A DNA stretch of 6,969 bases from Candidatus Nomurabacteria bacterium (GTDB lineage: Bacteria; Patescibacteriota; Minisyncoccia; Phycocordibacterales; CSBR16-119): assembly GCA_007117675.1 (NCBI GenBank), contig SKGB01000026.1, positions 1 through 6,969 of the forward strand, read 5' to 3'. Both the position numbers and the translations under genes were made by a program. Positions within the stretch are counted from its first letter, which is position 1, and each line of letters starts with the position of its first letter. Under the pieces are notes generated by a model. That model worked only from the letters and a program-made list of their open reading frames with translations. It ran no database searches and was not told the origin of the DNA. Below are positions 1 through 4,568 of this stretch, in pieces.

Positions 1-2
1 AC

Positions 3-329
3 AATATTGATCAGCTTATGATGGTGTCTTTGCAAGAGGGTGAAGGTAATTCAATTCAAAATGGTCAAACCGCTGTTGTGCACTATGTGGGTACGCTTAC
101 TGATGGTGTAGTGTTTGATTCAAGTTTAACAAGAGAAGAACCTTTTGAGTTCCAGCTTGGTGCCGGATCTGTTATTGAAGGTTGGGAGGTTGGAGTTCGC
201 GACATGAGAGTTGGGGAAGTTCGACGACTTATCGTTCCTCCAACCATGGGATATGGTGCTAACCAAGTTGGTCCGATTCCACCAAACTCAGTTCTTATAT
301 TTGATATTGAGTTGTTAGAAATTAAGTAG
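3..329 (+). CDS. FKBP-type peptidyl-prolyl cis-trans isomerase, 5' partial
   Basis: FKBP-fold prolyl isomerase, which speeds cis-trans isomerisation of X-Pro bonds in folding proteins. The reading frame is open through the left edge, so the N-terminus is missing; the first ATG is at 18, but five sense codons precede it in frame. Numbering from that ATG, nearly every FKBP12 pocket residue is present: Tyr23, Phe33-Asp34 (in the VVFDSS stretch), Phe43, Val52-Ile53, Trp56, Tyr79, Ile87 and Phe95, with the family landmarks VHYVGTL, VIEGWE and the C-terminal IFDIELLEI strand. The visible part is one complete FKBP domain of about 100 residues with no inserted flap. In related small genomes such domains often follow an N-terminal membrane anchor, which here would lie outside the window (inference). 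The TAG stop is 25 bases before the next start. Family assignment is very secure; cellular location is unknown. Confidence 0.93.
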   Translation, partial: NIDQLMMVSLQEGEGNSIQNGQTAVVHYVGTLTDGVVFDSSLTREEPFEFQLGAGSVIEGWEVGVRDMRVGEVRRLIVPPTMGYGANQVGPIPPNSVLIFDIELLEIK

Positions 330-339
330 TTTATAGAAT

Positions 340-345
340 TATAAT
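340..345 (+). promoter_or_regulatory. Candidate -10 box (TATAAT) before the membrane protein gene
   Basis: A perfect TATAAT lies in the 25-base gap after the FKBP stop and ends 9 bases before the ATG at 355, so transcription would begin at or a few bases before the start codon (leaderless or nearly so). No good -35 box is visible; TTGTTA at 312-317 is 22 bases away. The surrounding sequence is very AT-rich, so chance is a real possibility. Confidence 0.3.
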
Positions 346-354
346 TATTGTATT

Positions 355-1098
355 ATGACCACATTTCATATTAGAAAATCTTTTAAAGAGTCTTGGAATC
401 TTCTTTTTTCTAAAGCTCTATTCCAAAAAATAGCATTTGTATTTATAGCAATAACAATTCCTGTTCTCTTGCTTGCTTCACTTATGGAGCGCGCTATATT
501 TGCTTCTTTGCAAGGTGGAGGCGCAATTATTCCCATTGTACTTCTTCTGGTGTCTTTTGTTGTGCTTCTGTATACTTCTGCGGTATCTATTAACACATCG
601 GTTTCAGTTGTGTCTACACAAAAAATATCTCTTTCAAAAATACTTAAATCTTCTCTTAATATTAAAGTAATGGCAAATCTTCTTGGGTTTTTCCTAACAA
701 CGCTCGCACTTTTGATTGGTGTGTTGTTGTTGTTTGGTTTAGCAGGAAGAGTTTTACCAATTGTTGGTGTAATAGGATTCGTTCTTGCTTTGTTTGTCGG
801 TTTTTATATTATCCTTCGTTTGTTCTTCGGAAGCTATCTTATCGTTGACAAAAAAGAAAATTTTTTCCGAGCTATTAAAAATAGTTTTAAACAAACACAA
901 AAAATACAAGGTAGGTTGGCTGGAATGCTTATTATTGTTGGATTAATTGCTTTTGCGTCTGGTTTGTTTCTAGAGCTTTTGTATGTTGTTTCTCCAGTAA
1001 TTCAAGCCGTGTTTTCTTACCTTATCTTTACCATAACTTTGTCACCTTTTATTTCTTTTGTTTTAGCAACTCCGTACGTAAAAACTAGAAATAAATAG
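355..1098 (+). CDS. Six-helix integral membrane protein, function unknown
   Basis: A 247-residue, very hydrophobic protein. Helices judged by eye lie at about 24-43, 58-80, 106-130, 133-164, 187-210 and 214-238. The basic N-terminus (HIRKSFKESW) and C-terminus (VKTRNK) suggest both ends are cytoplasmic. After helix 4, the stretch around 162-183 (IVDKKENFFRAIKNSFKQTQ) resembles the amphipathic segment of the YciC / glycerophosphodiester phosphodiesterase membrane-domain type of protein, where an 'A-x-x-x-S' helix follows a membrane segment. That resemblance is weak and gives no enzymatic function. No catalytic motif is seen. It lies 25 bases after the FKBP gene and 15 bases before the SIMPL gene, so the three may share an envelope-related role (inference). 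The start is the first ATG in the frame; no Shine-Dalgarno sequence precedes it. Local G+C is low (15 of 60 bases in 601-660), as expected for a hydrophobic protein. Confidence 0.85.
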   Translation: MTTFHIRKSFKESWNLLFSKALFQKIAFVFIAITIPVLLLASLMERAIFASLQGGGAIIPIVLLLVSFVVLLYTSAVSINTSVSVVSTQKISLSKILKSSLNIKVMANLLGFFLTTLALLIGVLLLFGLAGRVLPIVGVIGFVLALFVGFYIILRLFFGSYLIVDKKENFFRAIKNSFKQTQKIQGRLAGMLIIVGLIAFASGLFLELLYVVSPVIQAVFSYLIFTITLSPFISFVLATPYVKTRNK

Positions 1099-1102
1099 TT
1101 AC

Positions 1103-1108
1103 TATTAT
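1103..1108 (+). promoter_or_regulatory. Possible -10 box before the SIMPL gene
   Basis: TATTAT in the 15-base intergenic gap, ending 5 bases before the ATG at 1114. The spacing would allow a leaderless transcript, but there is no convincing -35 box and the gene could equally be read from upstream. Weak call. Confidence 0.22.
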
Positions 1109-1113
1109 CTTAC

Positions 1114-1902
1114 ATGAATACAGAAACAAATAAAAAACTTCAGCAATTTTTGTCCGTAGCAACAGCCTTTCTTGTGCTCCTTGCTGTGGTTATGGCTATT
1201 GTTGTGTATAGTTCAGTTCGAAGAGATTCTCGTGGGGTGTATGAAAACACCATCGAAGCTCGTGGAACAGCCTTTGTCTACGCGGTGCCAGACATTGGAC
1301 GCATCACCTTCGGCCACTCTGTTGAGTCTACTGAGGTTGCGGTAGCTCAAGCTGAGTTGGATGCGGTTATTTCAAATATTTTATCTGGGTTAACTGATCT
1401 TTCTGTGAATTCAGAAGATGTTCGACAGCAGTCATACAACGTATATCCTCGATATGAATTTAGAAATAATTGTGTTGGTGAACGTTGTGTGGATAGAAAT
1501 AGAGAGCTTGTGGGGTATGAGGTGAGTCAAAACTTTGAAATCATGGTTCGAGACCTTTCTCGAGCAGGTGAAGTACTTGCCTTTGTTGGTTCACAAGGCG
1601 CAACAATGATACAAGGTCCTTTCTTTGAAATAGAAGACATTTCAAACTTTGAAAAACAGGCTCGTGAACAAGCTATCGTAAATGCTCAAGAAGATGCTAA
1701 ACAACTTGCAGGAAATCTGGGTGTTCGTCTTGGAAAAATGATTCATTTTTATGAAAATCAAGATGGAGACTTTCCTGTGATGTATGGTGCACGAGACATG
1801 GTTGAGGTATCTATGGTGAAAGAAGAATTTGACACTGTCTCTGTTGCTGAAGGACAGCAAAAGGTAGAGGTTTCGGTTTCTCTTTTGTATTCTGTACGTT
1901 AA
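1114..1902 (+). CDS. Membrane-anchored SIMPL (DUF541) domain protein
   Basis: A 262-residue protein with a short basic N-terminus, one hydrophobic helix at about 12-34 followed by RR, and an outward-facing SIMPL domain from about 44 to the end. Family landmarks are the opening strand with 'ARGTAFVYAVPDIGRI' (49-64), the stretch around 100-115 (SEDVRQQSYNVYPRY), 'ELVGYEVSQNFEIMVRDL' (131-148), the strand after SQGATMIQGPFFEI (160-173), and the alanine-rich helix EKQAREQAIVNAQEDAKQLA (180-199) followed by LG. SIMPL proteins (E. coli YggE, Brucella BP26) are periplasmic or surface proteins linked to stress and oligomeric assemblies; no enzymatic reaction is established. Two cysteines five residues apart (Cys120, Cys125) sit in an inserted hydrophilic loop and could form a disulfide outside the cell (inference). 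The TAA stop lies at the first bases of a long terminator, so this gene closes its transcript. No Shine-Dalgarno site is visible. Confidence 0.88.
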   Translation: MNTETNKKLQQFLSVATAFLVLLAVVMAIVVYSSVRRDSRGVYENTIEARGTAFVYAVPDIGRITFGHSVESTEVAVAQAELDAVISNILSGLTDLSVNSEDVRQQSYNVYPRYEFRNNCVGERCVDRNRELVGYEVSQNFEIMVRDLSRAGEVLAFVGSQGATMIQGPFFEIEDISNFEKQAREQAIVNAQEDAKQLAGNLGVRLGKMIHFYENQDGDFPVMYGARDMVEVSMVKEEFDTVSVAEGQQKVEVSVSLLYSVR

Positions 1903-1950
1903 TATCACAATTAAAAAACCCGCATCATGTGGGTTTTTTAATTGTGATAT
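1902..1950. terminator. Long palindromic terminator after the SIMPL gene
   Basis: The arms 1902-1921 and 1931-1950 are perfect 20-base reverse complements (ATATCACAATTAAAAAACCC), and pairing continues inward through a G-T wobble and two more pairs to a 3-base loop (TCA, 1925-1927). The outer stem carries A6 on the left and T6 on the right, so the GC core followed by a U-run is present in both directions. The last base of the SIMPL stop codon is the first base of the stem. The right end also supplies part of the extended -10 element of the next gene. Confidence 0.92.
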
Positions 1951-1953
1951 ACT
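1945..1953 (+). promoter_or_regulatory. Extended -10 promoter for a leaderless DedA-like transcript
   Basis: TG-A-TATACT: an extended -10 motif (TG at 1945-1946, TATACT at 1948-1953) whose hexamer ends 6 bases before the ATG at 1960, which places the predicted transcription start on the A of that ATG. The -35 region would fall inside the terminator's loop and T-tract and has no match, as expected for extended -10 promoters. The geometry supports 1960 as the original start codon. Confidence 0.45.
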
Positions 1954-1959
1954 TGCAGC

Positions 1960-1992
1960 ATGCAATTTAAGAAAACAAAGCTATATCAGTAA
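1960..1992 (+). other. Ten-codon ORF in frame with the DedA-like gene, ending in TAA
   Basis: ATG at 1960 begins MQFKKTKLYQ and stops at TAA 1990-1992. The frame is the same as that of the downstream membrane protein, which resumes at once with Arg-Gly-Leu and a hydrophobic helix. A basic leader directly before a first membrane helix is what a signal-anchor N-terminus looks like, so this is best read as the first ten codons of that gene cut off by a nonsense codon. It could instead be a short upstream ORF allowing reinitiation at 1999 or 2002. Confidence 0.5.
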
Positions 1993-1998
1993 CGTGGT

Positions 1999-2526
1999 TT
2001 GGTGGTAGTGGTTCTGGTAATTGTACTGTTGTTTATTGTGTTTTCATTTATTAAACCTCAAGACATAGTGCAATCACTTGGTGTGAGAAATAGTTATTTA
2101 GTCTTATTTCTCATTGGTTTGATTGGTGGTGCCTCTAGTCTGACATCTTCTTCGTATTATGCCGCCATTGTAACATTTGCGGTGAGCGGATTAAATCCAG
2201 TAATTATTGCCTTTGTTGCAGGAACAGCTTTGTTCATTGGTGATTCTGTTTTTTATAGAATTGGCATGTGGGGTCGTGATCATATTTCTGGTAGAGCTTT
2301 GCGTTTTGCTCAGAAATTAACTCGTTACGTAGAGGGTAAGTCGCGTCGGTTTGTGCAAGTCTTTATCTATTTATACACCGGTTTTTCTCCGTTTCCCGCT
2401 GATATTCTTATGATCAGTCTTTCTTTTGTTCGGTTTCCATATCTTTCTTTCATGATTCCAGGCTTTATGGGAAGTGTGACTTTTGCATTCCTGCTTGCTT
2501 TTCTTGCTGCGGCAGGCGGTGTCTAA
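1999..2526 (+). CDS. DedA/VTT-like membrane protein, N-terminus interrupted by a stop
   Basis: A 175-residue polytopic protein resembling the VTT (SNARE-associated/DedA) family, whose members act in lipid flipping and membrane homeostasis. Hydrophobic helices lie at about 1-18, 32-53, 57-80, 115-150 (broken) and 153-173. Family-like features are the GDSVFYRIGMWGRD segment (after helix 3), a basic cytoplasmic stretch (RALRFAQKLTRYVEGKSRRF), then YTGFSPFPADILMISLSFVRFP, matching the DedA pattern in which a 'P-x-P-x-D' re-entrant motif is followed by a hydrophobic turn and a conserved R-x-P. It is shorter than E. coli DedA proteins (about 220 residues) and lacks a clear first re-entrant motif. 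The first in-frame candidate starts after the upstream TAA (1990-1992) are TTG 1999 and GTG 2002; neither has a Shine-Dalgarno site. The more natural start is ATG 1960, which would require reading through the TAA. It may be a recent pseudogene, a sequencing error or a gene using a weak start. Confidence 0.6.
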   Translation: MVVVVLVIVLLFIVFSFIKPQDIVQSLGVRNSYLVLFLIGLIGGASSLTSSSYYAAIVTFAVSGLNPVIIAFVAGTALFIGDSVFYRIGMWGRDHISGRALRFAQKLTRYVEGKSRRFVQVFIYLYTGFSPFPADILMISLSFVRFPYLSFMIPGFMGSVTFAFLLAFLAAAGGV

Positions 2527-2533
2527 CTATTTC

Positions 2534-2562
2534 TTGACAGGTAACCTTGAATAAAGTATTAT
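2534..2562 (+). promoter_or_regulatory. Consensus-like promoter P1 upstream of secE-nusG-rplK
   Basis: TTGACA at 2534-2539, a 17-base spacer, and TATTAT at 2557-2562: a perfect -35 and a 5-of-6 -10 with ideal spacing. The predicted start is near 2569, about 100 bases before secE. It lies 7 bases after the DedA-like stop codon. Confidence 0.65.
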
Positions 2563-2569
2563 AGATAGG

Positions 2570-2587
2570 CCCTGAGGGGTGTTTTTT
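2570..2587 (+). terminator. Weak hairpin plus T6 between DedA-like gene and secE
   Basis: CCC (2570-2572) and GGG (2577-2579, or 2576-2578) can form a three- to four-pair stem, followed after two bases by six T residues (2582-2587). It may be a weak terminator for the DedA-like transcript or an attenuator early in the P1 transcript. The stem is short, so the call is tentative. Confidence 0.25.
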
Positions 2588-2594
2588 AATAGCG

Positions 2595-2624
2595 TTGTAT
2601 GTTGCAATATATACACTCTATAAT
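2595..2624 (+). promoter_or_regulatory. Second promoter P2 upstream of secE
   Basis: TTGTAT at 2595-2600, an 18-base spacer, and a perfect TATAAT at 2619-2624. The predicted start is about 2631, just at the 5' foot of the leader hairpin, giving a leader of about 42 bases. Confidence 0.5.
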
Positions 2625-2632
2625 ATAAAGTA

Positions 2633-2656
2633 AGTCTGACGCCTCTCAATCAGACT
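2633..2656 (+). other. Leader hairpin in the secE 5' UTR
   Basis: AGTCTGA (2633-2639) and TCAGACT (2650-2656) form a perfect 7-pair stem with a 10-base loop (CGCCTCTCAA). It would sit at the extreme 5' end of a P2 transcript, 16 bases before the secE ATG, with no T-run after it. It is therefore not a terminator; 5'-end mRNA protection or a regulatory fold are possible (inference). Confidence 0.45.
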
Positions 2657-2672
2657 AAGCTCACACATTATT

Positions 2673-2849
2673 ATGAATATTTCTAATTTTATAAAAGAAA
2701 TACGTGCAGAATCAAAACACATTACGTGGCCTTCACAAAAAACAACAACAATGTTTACACTTGCGGTGATCATTTTGTCATTTTTTGTAGGGTACTATCT
2801 CGGTTTTTTTGATTTTGTATTTAGTACACTTCTTGGAAAGCTTATCTAA
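2673..2849 (+). CDS. secE: Protein translocase subunit SecE
   Basis: A 58-residue single-span protein and the essential clamp subunit of the SecYEG channel in the cytoplasmic membrane. It has the short (one-helix) form used by most bacteria. The amphipathic helix at 1-18 (FIKEIRAESKHITWPS around 6-21) ends in the hallmark Thr-Trp-Pro motif (T18-W19-P20), followed by a single membrane helix at about 27-50 and a short tail GKLI. The start is the ATG 16 bases after the leader hairpin; no upstream in-frame start fits the family. nusG follows 38 bases downstream, reproducing the widely conserved secE-nusG-rplK order, which makes the assignment secure despite the small size. Two stacked promoters lie upstream. 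No tRNA-Trp or rpmG gene, often found before secE in other bacteria, is present. Confidence 0.93.
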   Translation: MNISNFIKEIRAESKHITWPSQKTTTMFTLAVIILSFFVGYYLGFFDFVFSTLLGKLI

Positions 2850-2865
2850 CTTTTATTACTAATTC

Positions 2866-2879
2866 ATGCGGTTTCGCAT
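2866..2879 (+). other. Small hairpin before the nusG start
   Basis: ATGCG / CGCAT with a GTTT loop, a 5-pair stem ending 8 bases before the nusG ATG. It might affect initiation or mark an RNA-processing site between secE and nusG. Short and of low certainty. Confidence 0.25.
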
Positions 2880-2887
2880 TATGCATT

Positions 2888-3436
2888 ATGGCAAAACAAG
2901 ATATTTCACAAGATAGAAATTGGTATGCAATCCATACATACTCTGGGTATGAAAATGCTGTTGCTCGAAATTTAAAGCAGCGTATTGAAACACTCGGAAT
3001 GCAAAATAAGATTTTTGATGTGATTGTGCCAATTGAAAAAAAAGTAAAGATAAAAGGAGGAAAGCGTACTGAAGTGGATGAAAAAATTTATCCAGGATAT
3101 GTTCTCGTTGACATGCTCGTTGATGACGACTCTTGGTATGTGGTGCGAAACACACCACGAGTAACCGGATTCGTTGGAGCTGGTGTAAATCCAGTCCCTG
3201 TATCGGACAAAGAAATATCATTTATATTCAGTCGAATGAAAAAATCTGAAAAAGATATTTCAAATATTGATCTTGAAATCGGTGAAAGTGTGTTGGTGGT
3301 AGATGGTCCATTTAAAGAGCATGAAGGAAAAATATCTGAAATCGACAAAGAACGTGGAAAGATACGAGTACTTGTAAATATGTTTGGACGAGAAACACCT
3401 GTTGAGCTTGATTTTCTTCAAATTAAAAAAATTTAA
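2888..3436 (+). CDS. nusG: Transcription elongation/termination factor NusG
   Basis: A 182-residue protein, the same length as E. coli NusG (181). It binds RNA polymerase across the cleft through its N-terminal NGN domain, while the C-terminal KOW domain contacts Rho or ribosomal protein S10 (family knowledge). The NGN domain spans about 10-115, with NWYAIHTYSGYE (11-22), the IYPGYVLVDM strand (67-76) and the TPRVTGFVGAG motif (89-99). A linker at 116-130 leads to the KOW domain at 131-182, with VLVVDGPFKEHEGKI (135-149) and the end VELDFLQIKKI. There are no insertions or missing parts. The start is ATG 2888; another ATG at 2881 is out of frame. No Shine-Dalgarno site precedes it. rplK begins 20 bases after the TAA. 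Confidence 0.98.
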   Translation: MAKQDISQDRNWYAIHTYSGYENAVARNLKQRIETLGMQNKIFDVIVPIEKKVKIKGGKRTEVDEKIYPGYVLVDMLVDDDSWYVVRNTPRVTGFVGAGVNPVPVSDKEISFIFSRMKKSEKDISNIDLEIGESVLVVDGPFKEHEGKISEIDKERGKIRVLVNMFGRETPVELDFLQIKKI

Positions 3437-3456
3437 TCCCGTAATAATTAGAATCT

Positions 3457-3888
3457 ATGGCAAAAAAGAAAAAACAACCAGTAAAAACAGTAAAGGTTCA
3501 AATTGAAGCTGGTAAAGCAACTCCAGCTCCGCCACTTGGTCCAGCTCTTGGACAAGCTGGTGTAAACATTGGAAGCTTTACACAAGAGTTCAATGAAAAA
3601 ACACGAGAAATGCAAGGAAGATTACCTGTTAAAATTTTCGTGTACGAAGACCGAACATTTGAATTTACTGTAGGACAACCTCTTATGTCAGCACTTATCA
3701 AAGCTGAAGCTGGAATCAAGTCTGGTTCTGGAAAAAATAAAACTAAAAAAGCTGGTCAACTTACAAAAGACCAAGTGCGAAAGATCGCAGAACAAAAAAT
3801 GCCTGATCTCAACGCTACAACTATTGAGGCGGCAATGAAAATTGTAGAAGGACAATGTTTCTCAATGGGAATTCACATTGTTGACTAA
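3457..3888 (+). CDS. rplK: 50S ribosomal protein L11 (uL11)
   Basis: A 143-residue L11, full length (E. coli 142). It binds the GTPase-associated region of 23S rRNA at the base of the L7/L12 stalk. The N-terminal domain (about 10-75) carries the proline-rich ATPAPPLGPALGQAGVNI (21-38); the C-terminal rRNA-binding domain (about 80-143) carries AEAGIKSGSGKNKTKK (83-98) and ends in IEAAMKIVEGQCFSMGI. The hinge reads VGQPLMSA instead of the usual KTPP-type sequence, a modest divergence. It is the last gene of the secE-nusG-rplK run: a strong terminator follows 9 bases after the stop, and rplA (L1), normally the next gene, is absent from this window. An all-lysine start MAKKKK is typical. No Shine-Dalgarno site is seen; AT-rich TAATAATTAGAAT precedes the ATG. 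Confidence 0.99.
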   Translation: MAKKKKQPVKTVKVQIEAGKATPAPPLGPALGQAGVNIGSFTQEFNEKTREMQGRLPVKIFVYEDRTFEFTVGQPLMSALIKAEAGIKSGSGKNKTKKAGQLTKDQVRKIAEQKMPDLNATTIEAAMKIVEGQCFSMGIHIVD

Positions 3889-3897
3889 TACAAATAA

Positions 3898-3923
3898 AAA
3901 AGCGACCCGAAAGGGTCGCTTTT
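3898..3923. terminator. Bidirectional terminator shared by rplK and the DHFR gene
   Basis: AAAAGCGACCC (3898-3908), GAAA tetraloop, GGGTCGCTTTT (3913-3923): a perfect 11-pair stem. It ends rplK on the plus strand (U4 only). On the minus strand the longer run TTTTTTATTT follows, making it a good terminator for the DHFR gene whose stop is at 3956. It is closely similar to the hairpin at 4530-4551. Confidence 0.92.
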
Positions 3924-3934
3924 GTCTTGTGAGT

Positions 3935-3966
3935 TTGGGTTACAAACGAATTGGGTTACAAACGAA
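3935..3966. repeat. 16-bp perfect tandem duplication over the DHFR stop codon
   Basis: TTGGGTTACAAACGAA occurs twice head to tail (3935-3950 and 3951-3966). On the minus strand the copy at 3951-3966 contains the last codons of DHFR (Arg-Leu-stop); the other copy lies just after it. This looks like a single slippage or short-duplication event. Both copies keep a TAA. Confidence 0.95.
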
Positions 3967-4471
3967 CCCATTCCTCAAAATGAAAGAAAATTTCCTCATC
4001 TGTCTTTGAGTCAGTGTCTTTTTTGGGTTTTTCTGTTTCAAACACTTTTTCAAACATCATTTCAAAACGAGGGAAATACCGGTCGCACTCTTTGTGTCCA
4101 AGGTATCGTGTGACAAAAATACGGTCAGTGTCTTTGTCTGTAATTCCAATTTTATACAAACTTGACCCTCCAATATTAAACACTCGTCTACCGGTGAACT
4201 CACGAGCCTTCGCCTTTGCTTCTTCATAGCTCGAGACTGCGTGAACCCCTTGAGGTGCTTTGTAGTCTTTGTTTCTTGTTACTACAATGCACTCTCTACC
4301 AGGAAGTTTTCTGCCTATGTCGTCCATGGTTTTTCGTCCCATGATACACACAGAGCCCATGGTGAGTTCTTTAAACCGGTTGAAATCTTGTTTTGAGTGG
4401 TATGGTTGACCACCCTCAAAGCCGATACCTCTGTCTCTGTTTTGCAGACCAACAATTATTGATATATTCAT
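3956..4471 (-). CDS. folA: Dihydrofolate reductase (FolA type)
   Basis: A 171-residue NADPH-dependent dihydrofolate reductase that regenerates tetrahydrofolate from the dihydrofolate made by ThyA. Aligned by eye to E. coli FolA: the start MNISIIVGL (first strand), GIG at 16-18, Asp29 (catalytic Asp27), Phe33 (Phe31), MGRKTMDDIGRKLPGR (44-59; NADPH site and Arg57 as Arg59), NIGGSSLY (99-106; glycine pair of the cofactor loop) and Thr121 (Thr113). Two substitutions stand out: Tyr24 replaces the usual active-site Trp22, and Gln22 replaces Met20. A charged Lys/Asp-rich stretch (about 138-150) extends the C-terminal hairpin. The start is set at 4471 because sequence upstream in the same frame runs through a terminator and promoter, and because the family begins at this strand. 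It shares a bidirectional terminator with rplK; its stop lies in a 16-bp duplication. Confidence 0.94.
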   Translation of the reverse strand: MNISIIVGLQNRDRGIGFEGGQPYHSKQDFNRFKELTMGSVCIMGRKTMDDIGRKLPGRECIVVTRNKDYKAPQGVHAVSSYEEAKAKAREFTGRRVFNIGGSSLYKIGITDKDTDRIFVTRYLGHKECDRYFPRFEMMFEKVFETEKPKKDTDSKTDEEIFFHFEEWVRL

Positions 4472-4495
4472 AACTCTGAACTTTTGGTTTATGTC

Positions 4496-4524
4496 ACCAT
4501 ACCGTATTTGAGTAAAAAGGTAAA
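4496..4524 (-). promoter_or_regulatory. Candidate promoter of the DHFR gene
   Basis: On the minus strand, TTTACC (4524-4519), a 17-base spacer and TATGGT (4501-4496); each box matches 4 of 6 consensus bases. The -35 box starts 6 bases beyond the end of the preceding terminator stem, inside its U-rich tract. The predicted leader is about 20 bases. Confidence 0.4.
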
Positions 4525-4529
4525 GAAAA

Positions 4530-4551
4530 AAGCGACTCCGAAAAGTCGCTT
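4530..4551 (-). terminator. Terminator of dcd
   Basis: On the minus strand, AAGCGACT, a 6-base loop, then AGTCGCTT followed by TTTTCTTT: an 8-pair stem with a U-rich tail, 17 bases after the dcd stop. Seventeen of 22 positions are identical to the core of the hairpin at the other end of the DHFR gene (3900-3921). Confidence 0.85.
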
Positions 4552-4568
4552 GAAGATTGCCTGTATTC

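Noticed and set aside
1642..1965. Minus-strand open frame across the end of the SIMPL gene and the terminator
   Set aside because: It reads through the palindromic terminator, has biased composition and matches no family; an antisense shadow.
2527..2672. A tRNA (such as tRNA-Trp, often upstream of secE) or another structured RNA
   Set aside because: No cloverleaf, T-loop motif or CCA end is visible on either strand; only promoters and small hairpins are present.
2881..2890. ATG at 2881 as the nusG start
   Set aside because: It is out of frame with NusG; ATG 2888 gives the full-length family protein.
2886..3348. Minus-strand frames opposite nusG
   Set aside because: They lack starts with any promoter or family pattern and are antisense to a certain nusG.
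3935..3966. Direct repeats considered as a CRISPR or attachment site
   Set aside because: Only two contiguous 16-bp copies with no spacers, no cas or integrase gene nearby; a simple tandem duplication explains it.
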